NCBI GenBank assembly: GCA_026645575.1
Contig: JAPKMW010000038.1
Coordinates: 27,093-91,092 of the forward strand
Length of the DNA: 64,000 bases
Source of the DNA: Caldilineaceae bacterium
GTDB taxonomy: Bacteria > Chloroflexota > Anaerolineae > Caldilineales > Caldilineaceae
Direction of reading: 5' to 3'
Shown piece after piece: positions 55,743 through 64,000 of this stretch. Positions within the stretch are counted from its first letter, which is position 1, and every line of letters starts with the position of its first letter. Under the pieces are notes generated by a model. It was not told the DNA's origin, ran no database searches, and saw nothing but the letters and a program-made list of their open reading frames with translations. Position numbers and translations under genes: made by a program.

Positions 55743-57539
55743 CTACCGGCTCTGTAATTGTCCATGATAGATCCGTGCATAGAGTTCCGAGGTGCGCAAT
55801 AGTTCTTCATGGGTACCACGGGCGCTGATCCGACCATGATCCAGCACAAGAATCAGGTTGGCGGTGCGCACGGTGCTGAGACGCTGGGCGATCACAAACG
55901 AAGTGCGCCCTTGCATCAGGCGGCTCAGCGCCAGTTGGATCTCCCGCTCGGTGGCGGTGTCCACGCTGGCGGTGGCGTCGTCCAGAATCAGGATACGGGG
56001 ATCTTTGAGCAGGGCGCGGGCAATGGCAATGCGCTGTTTCTGCCCGCCGGAAAGGGTGATGCCCCGCTCGCCGACATAGGTCTCATAGCCGTCGGGCATG
56101 GTCATGATAAAGTCATGGGCCTGGGCCGCTTGGGCCGCGGCGATCATCTCCTCCTCACTGGCGTCGGGGCGGCCAAAGCGGATGTTTTCGCGAATGGTGG
56201 CAGCGAAGAGGGTAGTCTCTTGTAGCACAATGCCGATCTGGTCGCGCACTGAATTGACCTTGACCGCTCGCAGATCATGGCCGTCAATGGTGATGCGCCC
56301 CTCGGTTGGGTCATAGAAGCGCGGGATCAGGTTGATGATCGACGATTTGCCGGAGCCGGTTGCGCCGAGCAGCGCAATGATCTCGCCTGGGCGCGCTTCA
56401 AAGTTGATATTGCCCAAGACGCGGTGGCGGTTAAAATAGGCAAAGCCGACCCCTTCAAAGCGCACATGGCCCTCCACGGGCGGCAATGGGTAGGCATCGG
56501 GCGCATCTTCGACTTCGGACTTGGTATCGAGAATCTCAAAAATGCGTTCTCCCGCCGCCGCTGCCACGGCAATGGCCGGAATGATCATGCCCAACCGCCG
56601 CACCGGGTTGATCAACTGGCTCAGGTAGGTGGAAAAGGCGACTAGTTCACCCAGCGTTAACTGGTTGTTGATCACCAGCCGGCCACCATACCAGAGAATA
56701 AAGATGGTGCCGATGTTGGCAATCAGGTCGAGCAAGGGGGTGTTCCACGCCTGTAAGCGCGCTGAGTCGGCAGAGAGGTCAAACCATTTCTGGTTTTCCT
56801 CATTAAAACGTTCGATTTCCGCCGGCTCCTGGGCAAAAGCTTTGACGACACGGGCGCCGCGCAAGTTTTGTTCCAGTCGAGTGGTCAACACCGCCAACTG
56901 TTGCTGAATCGCCATTGACAACGGGCGCATCTGGCGGCCAAAGCGGTAGCCATAGTAGCCCAGAAGGGGAACGGCGGCCATGCTCAAAAGCGCCAATTGC
57001 ACATTCATCGTCATCAGCACGGCCAACGTGCCAAGGGATAGAATCACACTGGCGCTGAGACGCAAGGTGGCCCGACCGGTCAAAAAACGAATGCGATCCA
57101 CATCCTGGATGGCGCGCGAGAGCAACTGGCCCGTTTCGGTCTGGTCATGGTAGGCAAAGGAGAGGTCGCCTAATTTTTGATGAATCGCGTTGCGCAGATC
57201 ATAGGCCACATTCTGTGACGCAATCTCCGACCAGCGCCCCTCCAGGAAGGTAAAGACTCCTTTCGCCAGCGTTAGCAGCAGCAGACCAATGGTTGACCAG
57301 GTGAGCAGGGACAGGTTTTGTTCCCGAATGCCATGATCGACAATCCAGCGGATAAACTGGGGCGTCACCAGGGCGATAGCCGTCAGCAGCAGCATTGCGC
57401 CATAGGTGCCGGCCGTTGTAACCCAGTAGGGCCGCAAGTAGCGAAAACAGCGCCAGAGAATCGACCAATCGTTAATCGCGCTCAGTTTGATCGGGGCGAC
57501 AGTCGGGGTGCGTGGCATGGGTTGAGAAGTGTGCGTCAT
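55743..57539 (-). CDS. ABC exporter, fused membrane and ATPase domains
   Basis: A 598-residue half-transporter of the MsbA/multidrug type. Residues about 30-330 are six membrane helices; the ATPase has Walker A LLGATGSGKSSIINLIPRFY, signature LSGGQKQRIAIARALL and Walker B ILILDDATASVD. It would work as a homodimer, or with a partner not present here. It has no link to the sugar genes; it lies behind their promoter and is transcribed separately. It is divergent from the DinB gene. Confidence 0.93.
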   Translation of the reverse strand: MTHTSQPMPRTPTVAPIKLSAINDWSILWRCFRYLRPYWVTTAGTYGAMLLLTAIALVTPQFIRWIVDHGIREQNLSLLTWSTIGLLLLTLAKGVFTFLEGRWSEIASQNVAYDLRNAIHQKLGDLSFAYHDQTETGQLLSRAIQDVDRIRFLTGRATLRLSASVILSLGTLAVLMTMNVQLALLSMAAVPLLGYYGYRFGRQMRPLSMAIQQQLAVLTTRLEQNLRGARVVKAFAQEPAEIERFNEENQKWFDLSADSARLQAWNTPLLDLIANIGTIFILWYGGRLVINNQLTLGELVAFSTYLSQLINPVRRLGMIIPAIAVAAAAGERIFEILDTKSEVEDAPDAYPLPPVEGHVRFEGVGFAYFNRHRVLGNINFEARPGEIIALLGATGSGKSSIINLIPRFYDPTEGRITIDGHDLRAVKVNSVRDQIGIVLQETTLFAATIRENIRFGRPDASEEEMIAAAQAAQAHDFIMTMPDGYETYVGERGITLSGGQKQRIAIARALLKDPRILILDDATASVDTATEREIQLALSRLMQGRTSFVIAQRLSTVRTANLILVLDHGRISARGTHEELLRTSELYARIYHGQLQSR

Positions 57540-57620
57540 GTTGGTAATCGTTTCGTTTAGTCAGGGTTGACGAATTGCTAGTATTATAGCATGGGGGGCG
57601 TCTGTTGCCTATTGCGCTTA

Positions 57621-57740
57621 ATTCCAGTGTCAGGGCAATTGCGTACTTGACGAGTACCGGTGTAGCTCCCGGCGCGCCTAGAAGGCAACCGGTGACTCGC
57701 TGAGAGCAGTGTAAGTACGCGCTTGCCCTGATTCCAGTGT
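57621..57740. mobile_element. MITE-like element with 10-bp target duplication
   Basis: A 100-bp segment (57631-57730) begins CAGGGCAATTGCGTACTT and ends with the inverse AAGTACGCGCTTGCCCTG (16/18). A second inner inverted pair is GAGTACCGGT / ACCGGTGACTC. It is flanked on both sides by ATTCCAGTGT (57621-57630 and 57731-57740), a 10-bp direct repeat as left by transposition. It has no coding capacity. The CAGGGCA end and 8-10 bp duplication recall ISAs1-family elements (from memory). Confidence 0.72.
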
Positions 57741-57851
57741 AGTCCACATCCGCTAATTTGACGAGTAGGGACGCCCCCATGTACGCTATATCGATTCATT
57801 TGCTTTTTCATCAAACGGGGTCAAAGGGTAGCAGCGGGGGTGACCGGCTAC

Positions 57852-57908
57852 TCTTCCCGGAAGGTCGGTTAGATCAACCGGATCGTCCGGTTAACCCTTC
57901 CGGGAAGA
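57852..57908. repeat. CTTCCCGGAAGG hairpin
   Basis: Perfect 13-bp arms TCTTCCCGGAAGG / CCTTCCGGGAAGA with a loop that again folds (GGTT...AACC). The right end continues TGGTTGGCA, which matches the inner arm of the 12.3-kb repeat in inverse orientation, so the two are members of one family. Confidence 0.7.
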
Positions 57909-57971
57909 TGGTTGGCAGGCACCGATGTTCCACTTGAGCCATCAAACAACAAATTGGGAATAGAACGAACG

Positions 57972-58442
57972 ATGTTAACACCTGAACAACGCACTGAATT
58001 GATTGCCAAAATTCGCCACCTGCCGGCGCAACTGCGTGAACTGGTCAAGGATTTGACGCCGGAACAGTTGACCACCCACTACCTGCCCAACGAATGGACG
58101 GTGGCCCAGAATATTCATCACCTGGCCGACGCCCACATGAATAGCTTTGTCCTCTTCAAGTTGATGTTGAGCGAGGAAAAGCCGCCGCTCAAAGGCTACA
58201 GTCCTGACGCTTGGGCCAATATGGCCGATGCCAACCATGCTGACCTGGAACCGTCGTTGCGGCTGCTAGAGGGGTTGCATCCCCGCTGGGCGCAACTGCT
58301 GGAAAGTCTGACCGAAGCCGATTTTGCCCGCATTGGCGTTGGCGCTCGTGGTGAACGCACGGTTGACGACTATTTGCGCATCTACGGCAACCACGGCGAG
58401 TCCCACATCGACCAGATCCAGCGCACACTGGCCGCACAGTAG
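57972..58442 (+). CDS. DinB-family protein
   Basis: A 156-residue single-domain DinB/YfiT-like four-helix bundle. The putative metal-binding histidines are in NEWTVAQNIHHLADAHMNSF and YGNHGESHIDQI. It may be a metal-dependent thiol transferase; substrate unknown. ATG 57972 (MLTPEQRTELIAKI) is chosen because the preceding codons have no family similarity. It is followed by a hairpin and then the alcohol dehydrogenase gene. Confidence 0.87.
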   Translation: MLTPEQRTELIAKIRHLPAQLRELVKDLTPEQLTTHYLPNEWTVAQNIHHLADAHMNSFVLFKLMLSEEKPPLKGYSPDAWANMADANHADLEPSLRLLEGLHPRWAQLLESLTEADFARIGVGARGERTVDDYLRIYGNHGESHIDQIQRTLAAQ

Positions 58443-58512
58443 AACCGTGAGACAGTGACTGCACACTGAACCAATTGCACGGTTTATCAAATAACTTATG
58501 ATGGGTTCACCC

Positions 58513-58586
58513 GTCCCGTAGGGACGCTTGAGTTTAGGAAAAGGGTATCATGATTTTCTTCCTAAACTCAAGTGTCCCTACGGGAC
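58513..58586. repeat. Inverted repeat of the GTCCCGTAGGGAC family
   Basis: Arms 58513-58538 and 58561-58586 pair at 25 of 26 positions (GTCCCGTAGGGACGCTTGAG type). It lies 71 bp after the DinB gene and ends 22 bp before the dehydrogenase start, so it is in the leader of the latter. Same family as 12.2-12.4 and 26.6 kb. Confidence 0.8.
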
Positions 58587-58608
58587 AAAAGCATACAGAG
58601 GTATATCT

Positions 58609-59694
58609 ATGCAAATGCAAGCGGCAGTCTGTTATGAATTTGGCAAACCATTAGTGGTCGAAACCGTCGAGATCGACCCGCCGCAGGCCGGCGAAGTGCG
58701 GGTGCGCATGGTGGCCTGCGCGATTTGCCACAGCGATGTTCATGAGATACGGGGCGAATGGGGCGGCACCGCGCCGGTTGTCTCCGGTCATGAAGCGGCC
58801 GGCGTGATCGAGAGTGTCGGCGCCGGTGTCACGCGAGTCAAACCGGGGGATCATGTGGTGGTTTCGCTGTTGCGCCAATGTGGCGAATGCTATTACTGTA
58901 CCATCGGCAAACCGTTCCGCTGTGAAAAGAGCTTCCCGCTGGACAGCGAAAGCCGGCTGCGCAACCGGGACGGCGTCGCCTTACGCCACGGCATTCGGAC
59001 GGCGGCCTTTGCCGAGTATGCTGTCGTTGAACAGAGTCAGGTGGTTGCCATTCCCAAAGCAATTCCGCTGGAATGTGCGTCGCTGCTGGCCTGTGGCGTC
59101 ATCACCGGCCTGGGCGCTGTCACCAACACTGCCGGAGTCGAGACCGGGAGCCGGGTGGCGGTGGTCGGTTGTGGCGGTGTGGGGCTGAATGCCATTCAGG
59201 GCGCAGTCTTGTCCGGTGCGTCGCAGATCATCGCCATCGACATTCTGGACAACAAGTTAGCCGCTGCCAAGTCGTTTGGGGCGACGCACACGTTGAATGC
59301 GCGCAACGGGGACGTTGTGCAAGCCGTCCACGCGTTGACCGAAGGCCGTGGCGTCGATTATGCCTTTGCCACGGTCGGTAGTCCACGAGCGATTGAACAG
59401 ATTATCGACATGACCCACAAAGGCGGCACGGCGGTTATCGTGGGGATGCCAGCTAACAATGAGGTGATGTTCTCGGTCAACGCCCATCACATTACCACCG
59501 GCCGCACCATCACCGGCAGCCCGATGGGATCGACTCGCCTCTTTGTTGATGTGCCGCGCCTGGTGCAACTCTACCAGGAAGGCCGCCTGAAATTGGACGA
59601 GTTGATCACTAAGCGCTACCCACTGGCGCAGATCAACGAAGCGATTACGTCGATGGAACGAGGCGAAGCGTTGCGGAATGTGATTGTGTTCTGA
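58609..59694 (+). CDS. Zinc-dependent alcohol dehydrogenase (class III-like)
   Basis: A 361-residue medium-chain dehydrogenase. Catalytic zinc ligands are C in CAICHSDVHE and H in SGHEAAGVIE; the structural zinc has four cysteines in QCGECYYCTIGKPFRCEKS. The NAD fold is seen as VAVVGCGGVGLNAIQGAV followed by AIDILDNKL. It belongs to the group with formaldehyde (glutathione- or NDMA-dependent) dehydrogenases; the substrate is not certain. AGAGG lies 7 bp before ATG 58609. Close plus-strand neighbours are an AhpD-like gene (81 bp), DUF2891 and an aldo/keto reductase. Confidence 0.9.
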   Translation: MQMQAAVCYEFGKPLVVETVEIDPPQAGEVRVRMVACAICHSDVHEIRGEWGGTAPVVSGHEAAGVIESVGAGVTRVKPGDHVVVSLLRQCGECYYCTIGKPFRCEKSFPLDSESRLRNRDGVALRHGIRTAAFAEYAVVEQSQVVAIPKAIPLECASLLACGVITGLGAVTNTAGVETGSRVAVVGCGGVGLNAIQGAVLSGASQIIAIDILDNKLAAAKSFGATHTLNARNGDVVQAVHALTEGRGVDYAFATVGSPRAIEQIIDMTHKGGTAVIVGMPANNEVMFSVNAHHITTGRTITGSPMGSTRLFVDVPRLVQLYQEGRLKLDELITKRYPLAQINEAITSMERGEALRNVIVF

Positions 59695-59775
59695 TGCGTG
59701 CTGCGTGATTCGTCGCCTGAGCCTGTCGAAGGCAACGGTTCACGCAATACGCAACACGTAAGGAAGGGAAATCTT

Positions 59776-60381
59776 ATGACCCACTTGATCGAACAAGACG
59801 AACGCGCCTCTTGGCTCGTCTACCCCGCCGAAGGGGAACTCGATCCCGATTTGCAGAAGCTCTTTGCCAAGGCGCGGCAGAATTTGGGCTTTGTGCCGAA
59901 TGTCTTTGTTGCCTATATGACCCGGCCTAATCACTTTCGCCACTGGTTCAACCACTTTCGCGAGTTGATGATGGGTGAATCGGAACTGACCCAGGCGGAG
60001 CGCGAGATGATCAGCGTGGTGGTCTCGGCAGAGAATCACTGTCTCTATTGTCTGGTCAGCCACGGGGCGGAGTTGCGCAAATTGCTGGCCGATGAAGTGC
60101 TGGGCGACCGCATTGTCTTTGACTACCGCCGCGCCGGTCTCGATGCGCGCAAGACAGCCATGTTGGACTATGCCGTCAAACTGACCAAAGAGCCGGCCAG
60201 TTGTACGCCGCAGGATCTCGACCATCTGCGCAGCTTTGGCTTTTCCGACCAAGCAATTTTTGACATTGCCGAAGTCGCCGCCATGTTCAACTTCACCAAC
60301 CGGCTGGCCTCGGCGATCGGGATGCTGCCGAATCGGGAGTATCATGGAATGGGGCGCGGTGGTGACAAGGTGACAAGGTGA
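59776..60381 (+). CDS. AhpD-like / carboxymuconolactone decarboxylase family protein
   Basis: A 201-residue peroxidase-related AhpD-fold protein. The redox motif is ENHCLYCLVSHGAELRKL, a CxxC with following His, preceded by LTQAEREMISVVVSA. Members reduce peroxides with a thiol donor or act as decarboxylases. ATG 59776 has AAGGAAGG upstream. The last residues GRGGDKVTR are encoded by the GTGACAA repeat array, which provides the stop codon and thus a new C-terminus. Confidence 0.88.
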   Translation: MTHLIEQDERASWLVYPAEGELDPDLQKLFAKARQNLGFVPNVFVAYMTRPNHFRHWFNHFRELMMGESELTQAEREMISVVVSAENHCLYCLVSHGAELRKLLADEVLGDRIVFDYRRAGLDARKTAMLDYAVKLTKEPASCTPQDLDHLRSFGFSDQAIFDIAEVAAMFNFTNRLASAIGMLPNREYHGMGRGGDKVTR

Positions 60382-60395
60382 GGGGGTGAAGGTGG
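60359..60395. repeat. GTGACAA heptamer array at a gene junction
   Basis: Three regular GTGACAA units followed by GTGAGGG and GTGAAGG-like units. It codes the last residues of the AhpD-like protein and contains the GTG start of the DUF2891 gene 5 bp after that stop. Plus-strand orientation, opposite to those at 28.6 and 38.4 kb with respect to coding direction. Confidence 0.88.
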
Positions 60396-61405
60396 ACGCT
60401 CAGGGATTTGCAGAGCAGGTCGTGCCGGTGACGGTGGGGAATTTGCACCGGGAGTATCCGAATGGAGTTTTGCATCATTGGTTGGGGGAAGAAGTGGTGG
60501 CTTCGCCCTGTGGGTTGCATCCGGCGTTTTTTGGTTGCTATGATTGGCATTCGGCGGTGCATTGCCACTGGCAACTGGTGCGGGCGATTCGGTTTTATCC
60601 CGACGCACCGTTTGTCGAAGCGGCAAAAGCGGCGCTTGATCGGAGTTTTACCCAGGAAAATATCGCCGTCGAAATGGCCTATGTGCAACAGCGCCCCAGC
60701 TTTGAAATGCCCTATGGCATGGCATGGCTACTCCAAGTGATGGTCGAGTTATGGGAGCAGACCACCGCCGATGCTGCGCGCTGGGGTGCGATCCTGGCTC
60801 CGTTAGAAGCGCACGCCGCCAACCGTTTTCGCACCTATGTTACCAAACTGCCCCATCCGGTGCGCACCGGAACCCACAATCAAAGCGCCTTTTCGCTGGG
60901 CTTGGCGCTGGACTGGGCGCACACCGTTGGCGACAGGGAACTGATTGACCAGATCAATGCGTGCGCCCGTCGTTTCTATCTGACCGATGTAAATGCGCCG
61001 CTGGCCTATGAACCCTCTGGCACTGATTTTCTCTCGCCAGCATTGGCCCAAGCGGACTTGATGCGCCGGGTGTTACCGCCCGATGAGTTTTCCACCTGGC
61101 TATGGGGTTTCTTTGGACACGACACGATCGAGACGTTAGCGACACGGCTAGCGCCGGTCAATGTGGTCGATTTTGCCGATGGACAACTCGCACACTATTC
61201 GGGTCTCAACTTGAGTCGGGCATGGATGTTAGAAGGGGTTGCCAGCGCGTTGTCCCGTGATGACCCACGGCGATCTGTGCTGCTGGCATTAGCGGATCAA
61301 CATCAAGTCTTGGGCCTGCCCGATGCCTTACACCCCGACTACATGGTTGCCCACTGGGCGCCAACCTTTGCGTTATACCTGATCACAAGACGCGGCATTC
61401 GCTAA
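60386..61405 (+). CDS. DUF2891 family protein
   Basis: A 339-residue protein of the DUF2891 family, an (alpha/alpha)-barrel-like group of unknown function. The characteristic blocks are HPAFFGCYDWHSAVHCHWQL, RPSFEMPYGMAWLLQ, VRTGTHNQSAFSLGLALDW and EPSGTDFLSPALAQADLMRR, with conserved His and Asp residues suggesting a hydrolase or isomerase. It starts with a GTG inside a repeat array, 4 bp after the AhpD-like stop; a start further downstream cannot be excluded, but the first conserved block is close to the N-terminus. Confidence 0.85.
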   Translation: MKVDAQGFAEQVVPVTVGNLHREYPNGVLHHWLGEEVVASPCGLHPAFFGCYDWHSAVHCHWQLVRAIRFYPDAPFVEAAKAALDRSFTQENIAVEMAYVQQRPSFEMPYGMAWLLQVMVELWEQTTADAARWGAILAPLEAHAANRFRTYVTKLPHPVRTGTHNQSAFSLGLALDWAHTVGDRELIDQINACARRFYLTDVNAPLAYEPSGTDFLSPALAQADLMRRVLPPDEFSTWLWGFFGHDTIETLATRLAPVNVVDFADGQLAHYSGLNLSRAWMLEGVASALSRDDPRRSVLLALADQHQVLGLPDALHPDYMVAHWAPTFALYLITRRGIR

Positions 61406-61440
61406 CTACTGGTTACGTCGCTCCGCGGCGTAATCCAGGC

Positions 61441-61505
61441 TGGACGCTCCGCGTCCTGGACGCGGAGCGTCCCCTAGTGCATTCCACGCGGAGTGTGGAA
61501 CGAGA
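61441..61505. repeat. GGACGCTCCGCGT hairpin and TTCCAC...GTGGAA repeat
   Basis: Perfect 13-bp arms 61442-61454 / 61460-61472 followed by a small stem TTCCAC/GTGGAA (61482-61500) and ACGAGAA. The same modules are seen at 52.44-52.59 kb. The element ends 6 bp ahead of the aldo/keto reductase start, so it forms the leader of that gene. Confidence 0.75.
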
Positions 61506-61510
61506 AAACC

Positions 61511-62470
61511 ATGAACAAAATTTCAATTCCCAACACCGACCTCACCCCGTCCCAGCTTTGCCTGGGCACGAGCAATTTCGGCGCGACCATTCCCCCAGCC
61601 GACGCCTTTGCCTTGATGGACGCCTTTGTCGAGCAGGGGGGCAACTTTCTTGACACGGCTCATGTCTACGCCAACTGGATCCCGACGCTGCCCAAGAGCA
61701 TCAGCGAGAAGACCATCGGCGCGTGGATGAAGGCGCGTAACAATCGCCACCAAATCATCATCGGCACCAAAGGCGCACACCCTGATCTGGCGACCATGCA
61801 CATTTCCCGCCTGACTCCGACTGACATTGTGCAGGATCTCAACGAGAGTCTGCAACACCTACAAACTGATTATATCGATCTCTACTGGCTGCACCGGGAT
61901 GATCCCACCCGACCGGTGGGTGAGATTGTTGACACCCTTGATGCGCAAGTCAAAGCCGGCAAGATTCGCGCCTTCGGTTGTTCAAACTGGAGTACGGCAC
62001 GTATAAAAGCGGCTTGGGATTATGCCAATACACAAGGTGGTCACGGCTTTGTCGCCAACCAACCGATGTGGAGTCTGGCGCACCCCAATCCTGCCGCCTT
62101 CGGGATGCCGGGGTTGGCGGCGATGAATGAGGCTATGTTTGCTTTTCACCAACAGAGCGGCTGGGCCGTGATTCCCTATACGTCACAAGCGCGGGGCTTT
62201 TTCAGCAAAGTGGCGGCGCAAGGGGCGGCTGGCTTGGGCGAACGGGATCGACAAGCGTATTGGAATGCAACAAATGAGCGACGTGCCGCCACAGTCCAAC
62301 AAGTAGCACAAGCATACCAGGCGACGCCAGCCCAAATTGCGTTGGCGTATCTTCTATGCCAACCGGTGCCTACGATTCCAGTGATCGGCTGTCGCACGCT
62401 GGCCCATCTACAAGATAGTTTGGGGGCCGCGACCATTTCATTGCCGGCGTCTGTGATCGCATCCTTATAA
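61511..62470 (+). CDS. Aldo/keto reductase
   Basis: A 319-residue AKR-type (alpha/beta)8 barrel, NADPH-dependent. The catalytic tetrad is visible as Asp and Tyr in NFLDTAHVYANW, Lys in IIIGTKGAH and His in DLYWLHRDDP. The C-terminal cofactor part is TPAQIALAYLLCQPVPTIPV with IGCRT. ATG 61511 (MNKISIPNTDL) is chosen over one six codons upstream that lies in a repeat. Physiological substrate unknown; possibly a sugar or aldehyde, given the surrounding oxidoreductases. Confidence 0.92.
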   Translation: MNKISIPNTDLTPSQLCLGTSNFGATIPPADAFALMDAFVEQGGNFLDTAHVYANWIPTLPKSISEKTIGAWMKARNNRHQIIIGTKGAHPDLATMHISRLTPTDIVQDLNESLQHLQTDYIDLYWLHRDDPTRPVGEIVDTLDAQVKAGKIRAFGCSNWSTARIKAAWDYANTQGGHGFVANQPMWSLAHPNPAAFGMPGLAAMNEAMFAFHQQSGWAVIPYTSQARGFFSKVAAQGAAGLGERDRQAYWNATNERRAATVQQVAQAYQATPAQIALAYLLCQPVPTIPVIGCRTLAHLQDSLGAATISLPASVIASL

Positions 62471-62781
62471 CGATAACTGCGTTCCCTTGATTTTTATAAA
62501 ATCCTTCATAAAAATTTGGGCTTGCTGTTTGCCTGTGGTACAATGCGCGCTATTACTGGCTACTGCCATACAATTTTTGGCTGGCAGCCAAGTCACGAAT
62601 TATCCAATCACCCGATCAATGATTTGGGGATTGGTAACTGAAAATTCAGATTTAGTAGACCGCAACACAGCGGAGATTTCACTAGACCGACGTTGGACTA
62701 CGCGACTTCACGACTGCGGACTACTGAGATTGATACGCAACAGCGCGCAGGCTTTTTTGGCTCATCTTGGAGGATTTATCT
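62471..62781. other. Leader and promoter region of the radical SAM gene
   Basis: A 311-bp gap without a supported gene. It holds the likely promoter at 62516-62544, then a leader of about 230 nt ending with TTGGAGGA, a good ribosome-binding site. A frame at 62487-62801 gives a cysteine-rich peptide without family likeness and overlaps the real start, so it is not called. Confidence 0.55.
62516..62544 (+). promoter_or_regulatory. Likely promoter of the radical SAM gene
   Basis: TTGGGC (62516-62521), 17-bp spacer and TACAAT (62539-62544). The -10 box is 5/6, the -35 box 3/6. Confidence 0.45.

Positions 62782-64000
<1,219 letters not shown>

Larger units (their letters stand above)
57540..57971. 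other. Intergenic region rich in repeats
   Basis: A 432-bp divergent gap between the ABC exporter and DinB genes, with no supported gene. It holds the MITE-like element at 57621-57740 and the hairpin at 57852-57908. Confidence 0.6.

Overview
The window reads as a chromosomal piece of a Chloroflexota bacterium, most likely class Anaerolineae (Caldilineales-like). This is inferred from gene content and style: a giant secreted amylopullulanase ending in FLPLLHR, ATPase-less sugar ABC importers, DUF2079 and GT39-like membrane proteins, DUF433/DUF5615 and Uma2 genes, a TopA without zinc fingers, and a genome littered with hairpins and 7-bp tandem repeats. No rRNA, tRNA, CRISPR array, phage or intact insertion sequence was seen.

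Layout. 0.1-3.3 kb (minus): glcD and glcE of glycolate oxidase, separated by a DUF433/DUF5615 toxin-antitoxin-like pair whose PIN-like gene carries a one-base frameshift. 3.7-11 kb (plus): a 2424-residue amylase-pullulanase with two GH13 catalytic modules, preceded by a promoter and a LacI/MalR-type operator. 11.3-16.7 kb (plus): creatininase-like, Ldh2-type dehydrogenase, SDR, PhyH-type dioxygenase, DUF3830 and EamA exporter genes, probably one catabolic cluster of unknown substrate. 17.5-18.7 kb: tgt. 18.8-24.1 kb (minus): GT39-like membrane glycosyltransferase, GNAT, and a tandem pair of ADP-glucose pyrophosphorylase genes, one catalytically degenerate (GlgC/GlgD-like). 24.6-26.6 kb (plus): an unrecognised two-gene unit with DNA-binding character. 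26.7-34 kb (minus): a surface-glycan-like operon (FG-GAP lipoprotein, epimerase, Uma2, DegT aminotransferase, DUF2079 membrane protein). 34.4-37.4 kb: topA and a small membrane protein. 37.5-45.2 kb: U32 peptidase-like protein, DUF433, an unknown gene, cytochrome P450, a second Uma2, a DinB-TPR fusion and a DUF4143 ATPase behind two palindromes. 45.3-55.6 kb (minus): a sugar-uptake regulon consisting of a LacI repressor, GH127 beta-L-arabinofuranosidase and two sets of binding protein plus two permeases. 55.7-57.5 kb: ABC exporter. 58-64 kb (plus): DinB, zinc alcohol dehydrogenase, AhpD-like, DUF2891, aldo/keto reductase and the start of a B12-binding radical SAM gene.

Together the genes suggest a heterotrophic filament-type lifestyle: extracellular starch cleavage, import and intracellular cleavage of arabinose-containing oligosaccharides, and glycogen storage. 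The most unusual theme is repetitive DNA. Heptanucleotide tandem arrays (ATTCGTA, TTTTGGA, CCAGTCG, GTGACAA, TATTGGG, TTCTGTC) lie inside at least four genes without breaking the frame and add heptapeptide-periodic stretches in loops or at termini. Many intergenic gaps hold long hairpins belonging to a few recurring sequence families, and one about 100-bp MITE-like element is flanked by a 10-bp direct repeat.
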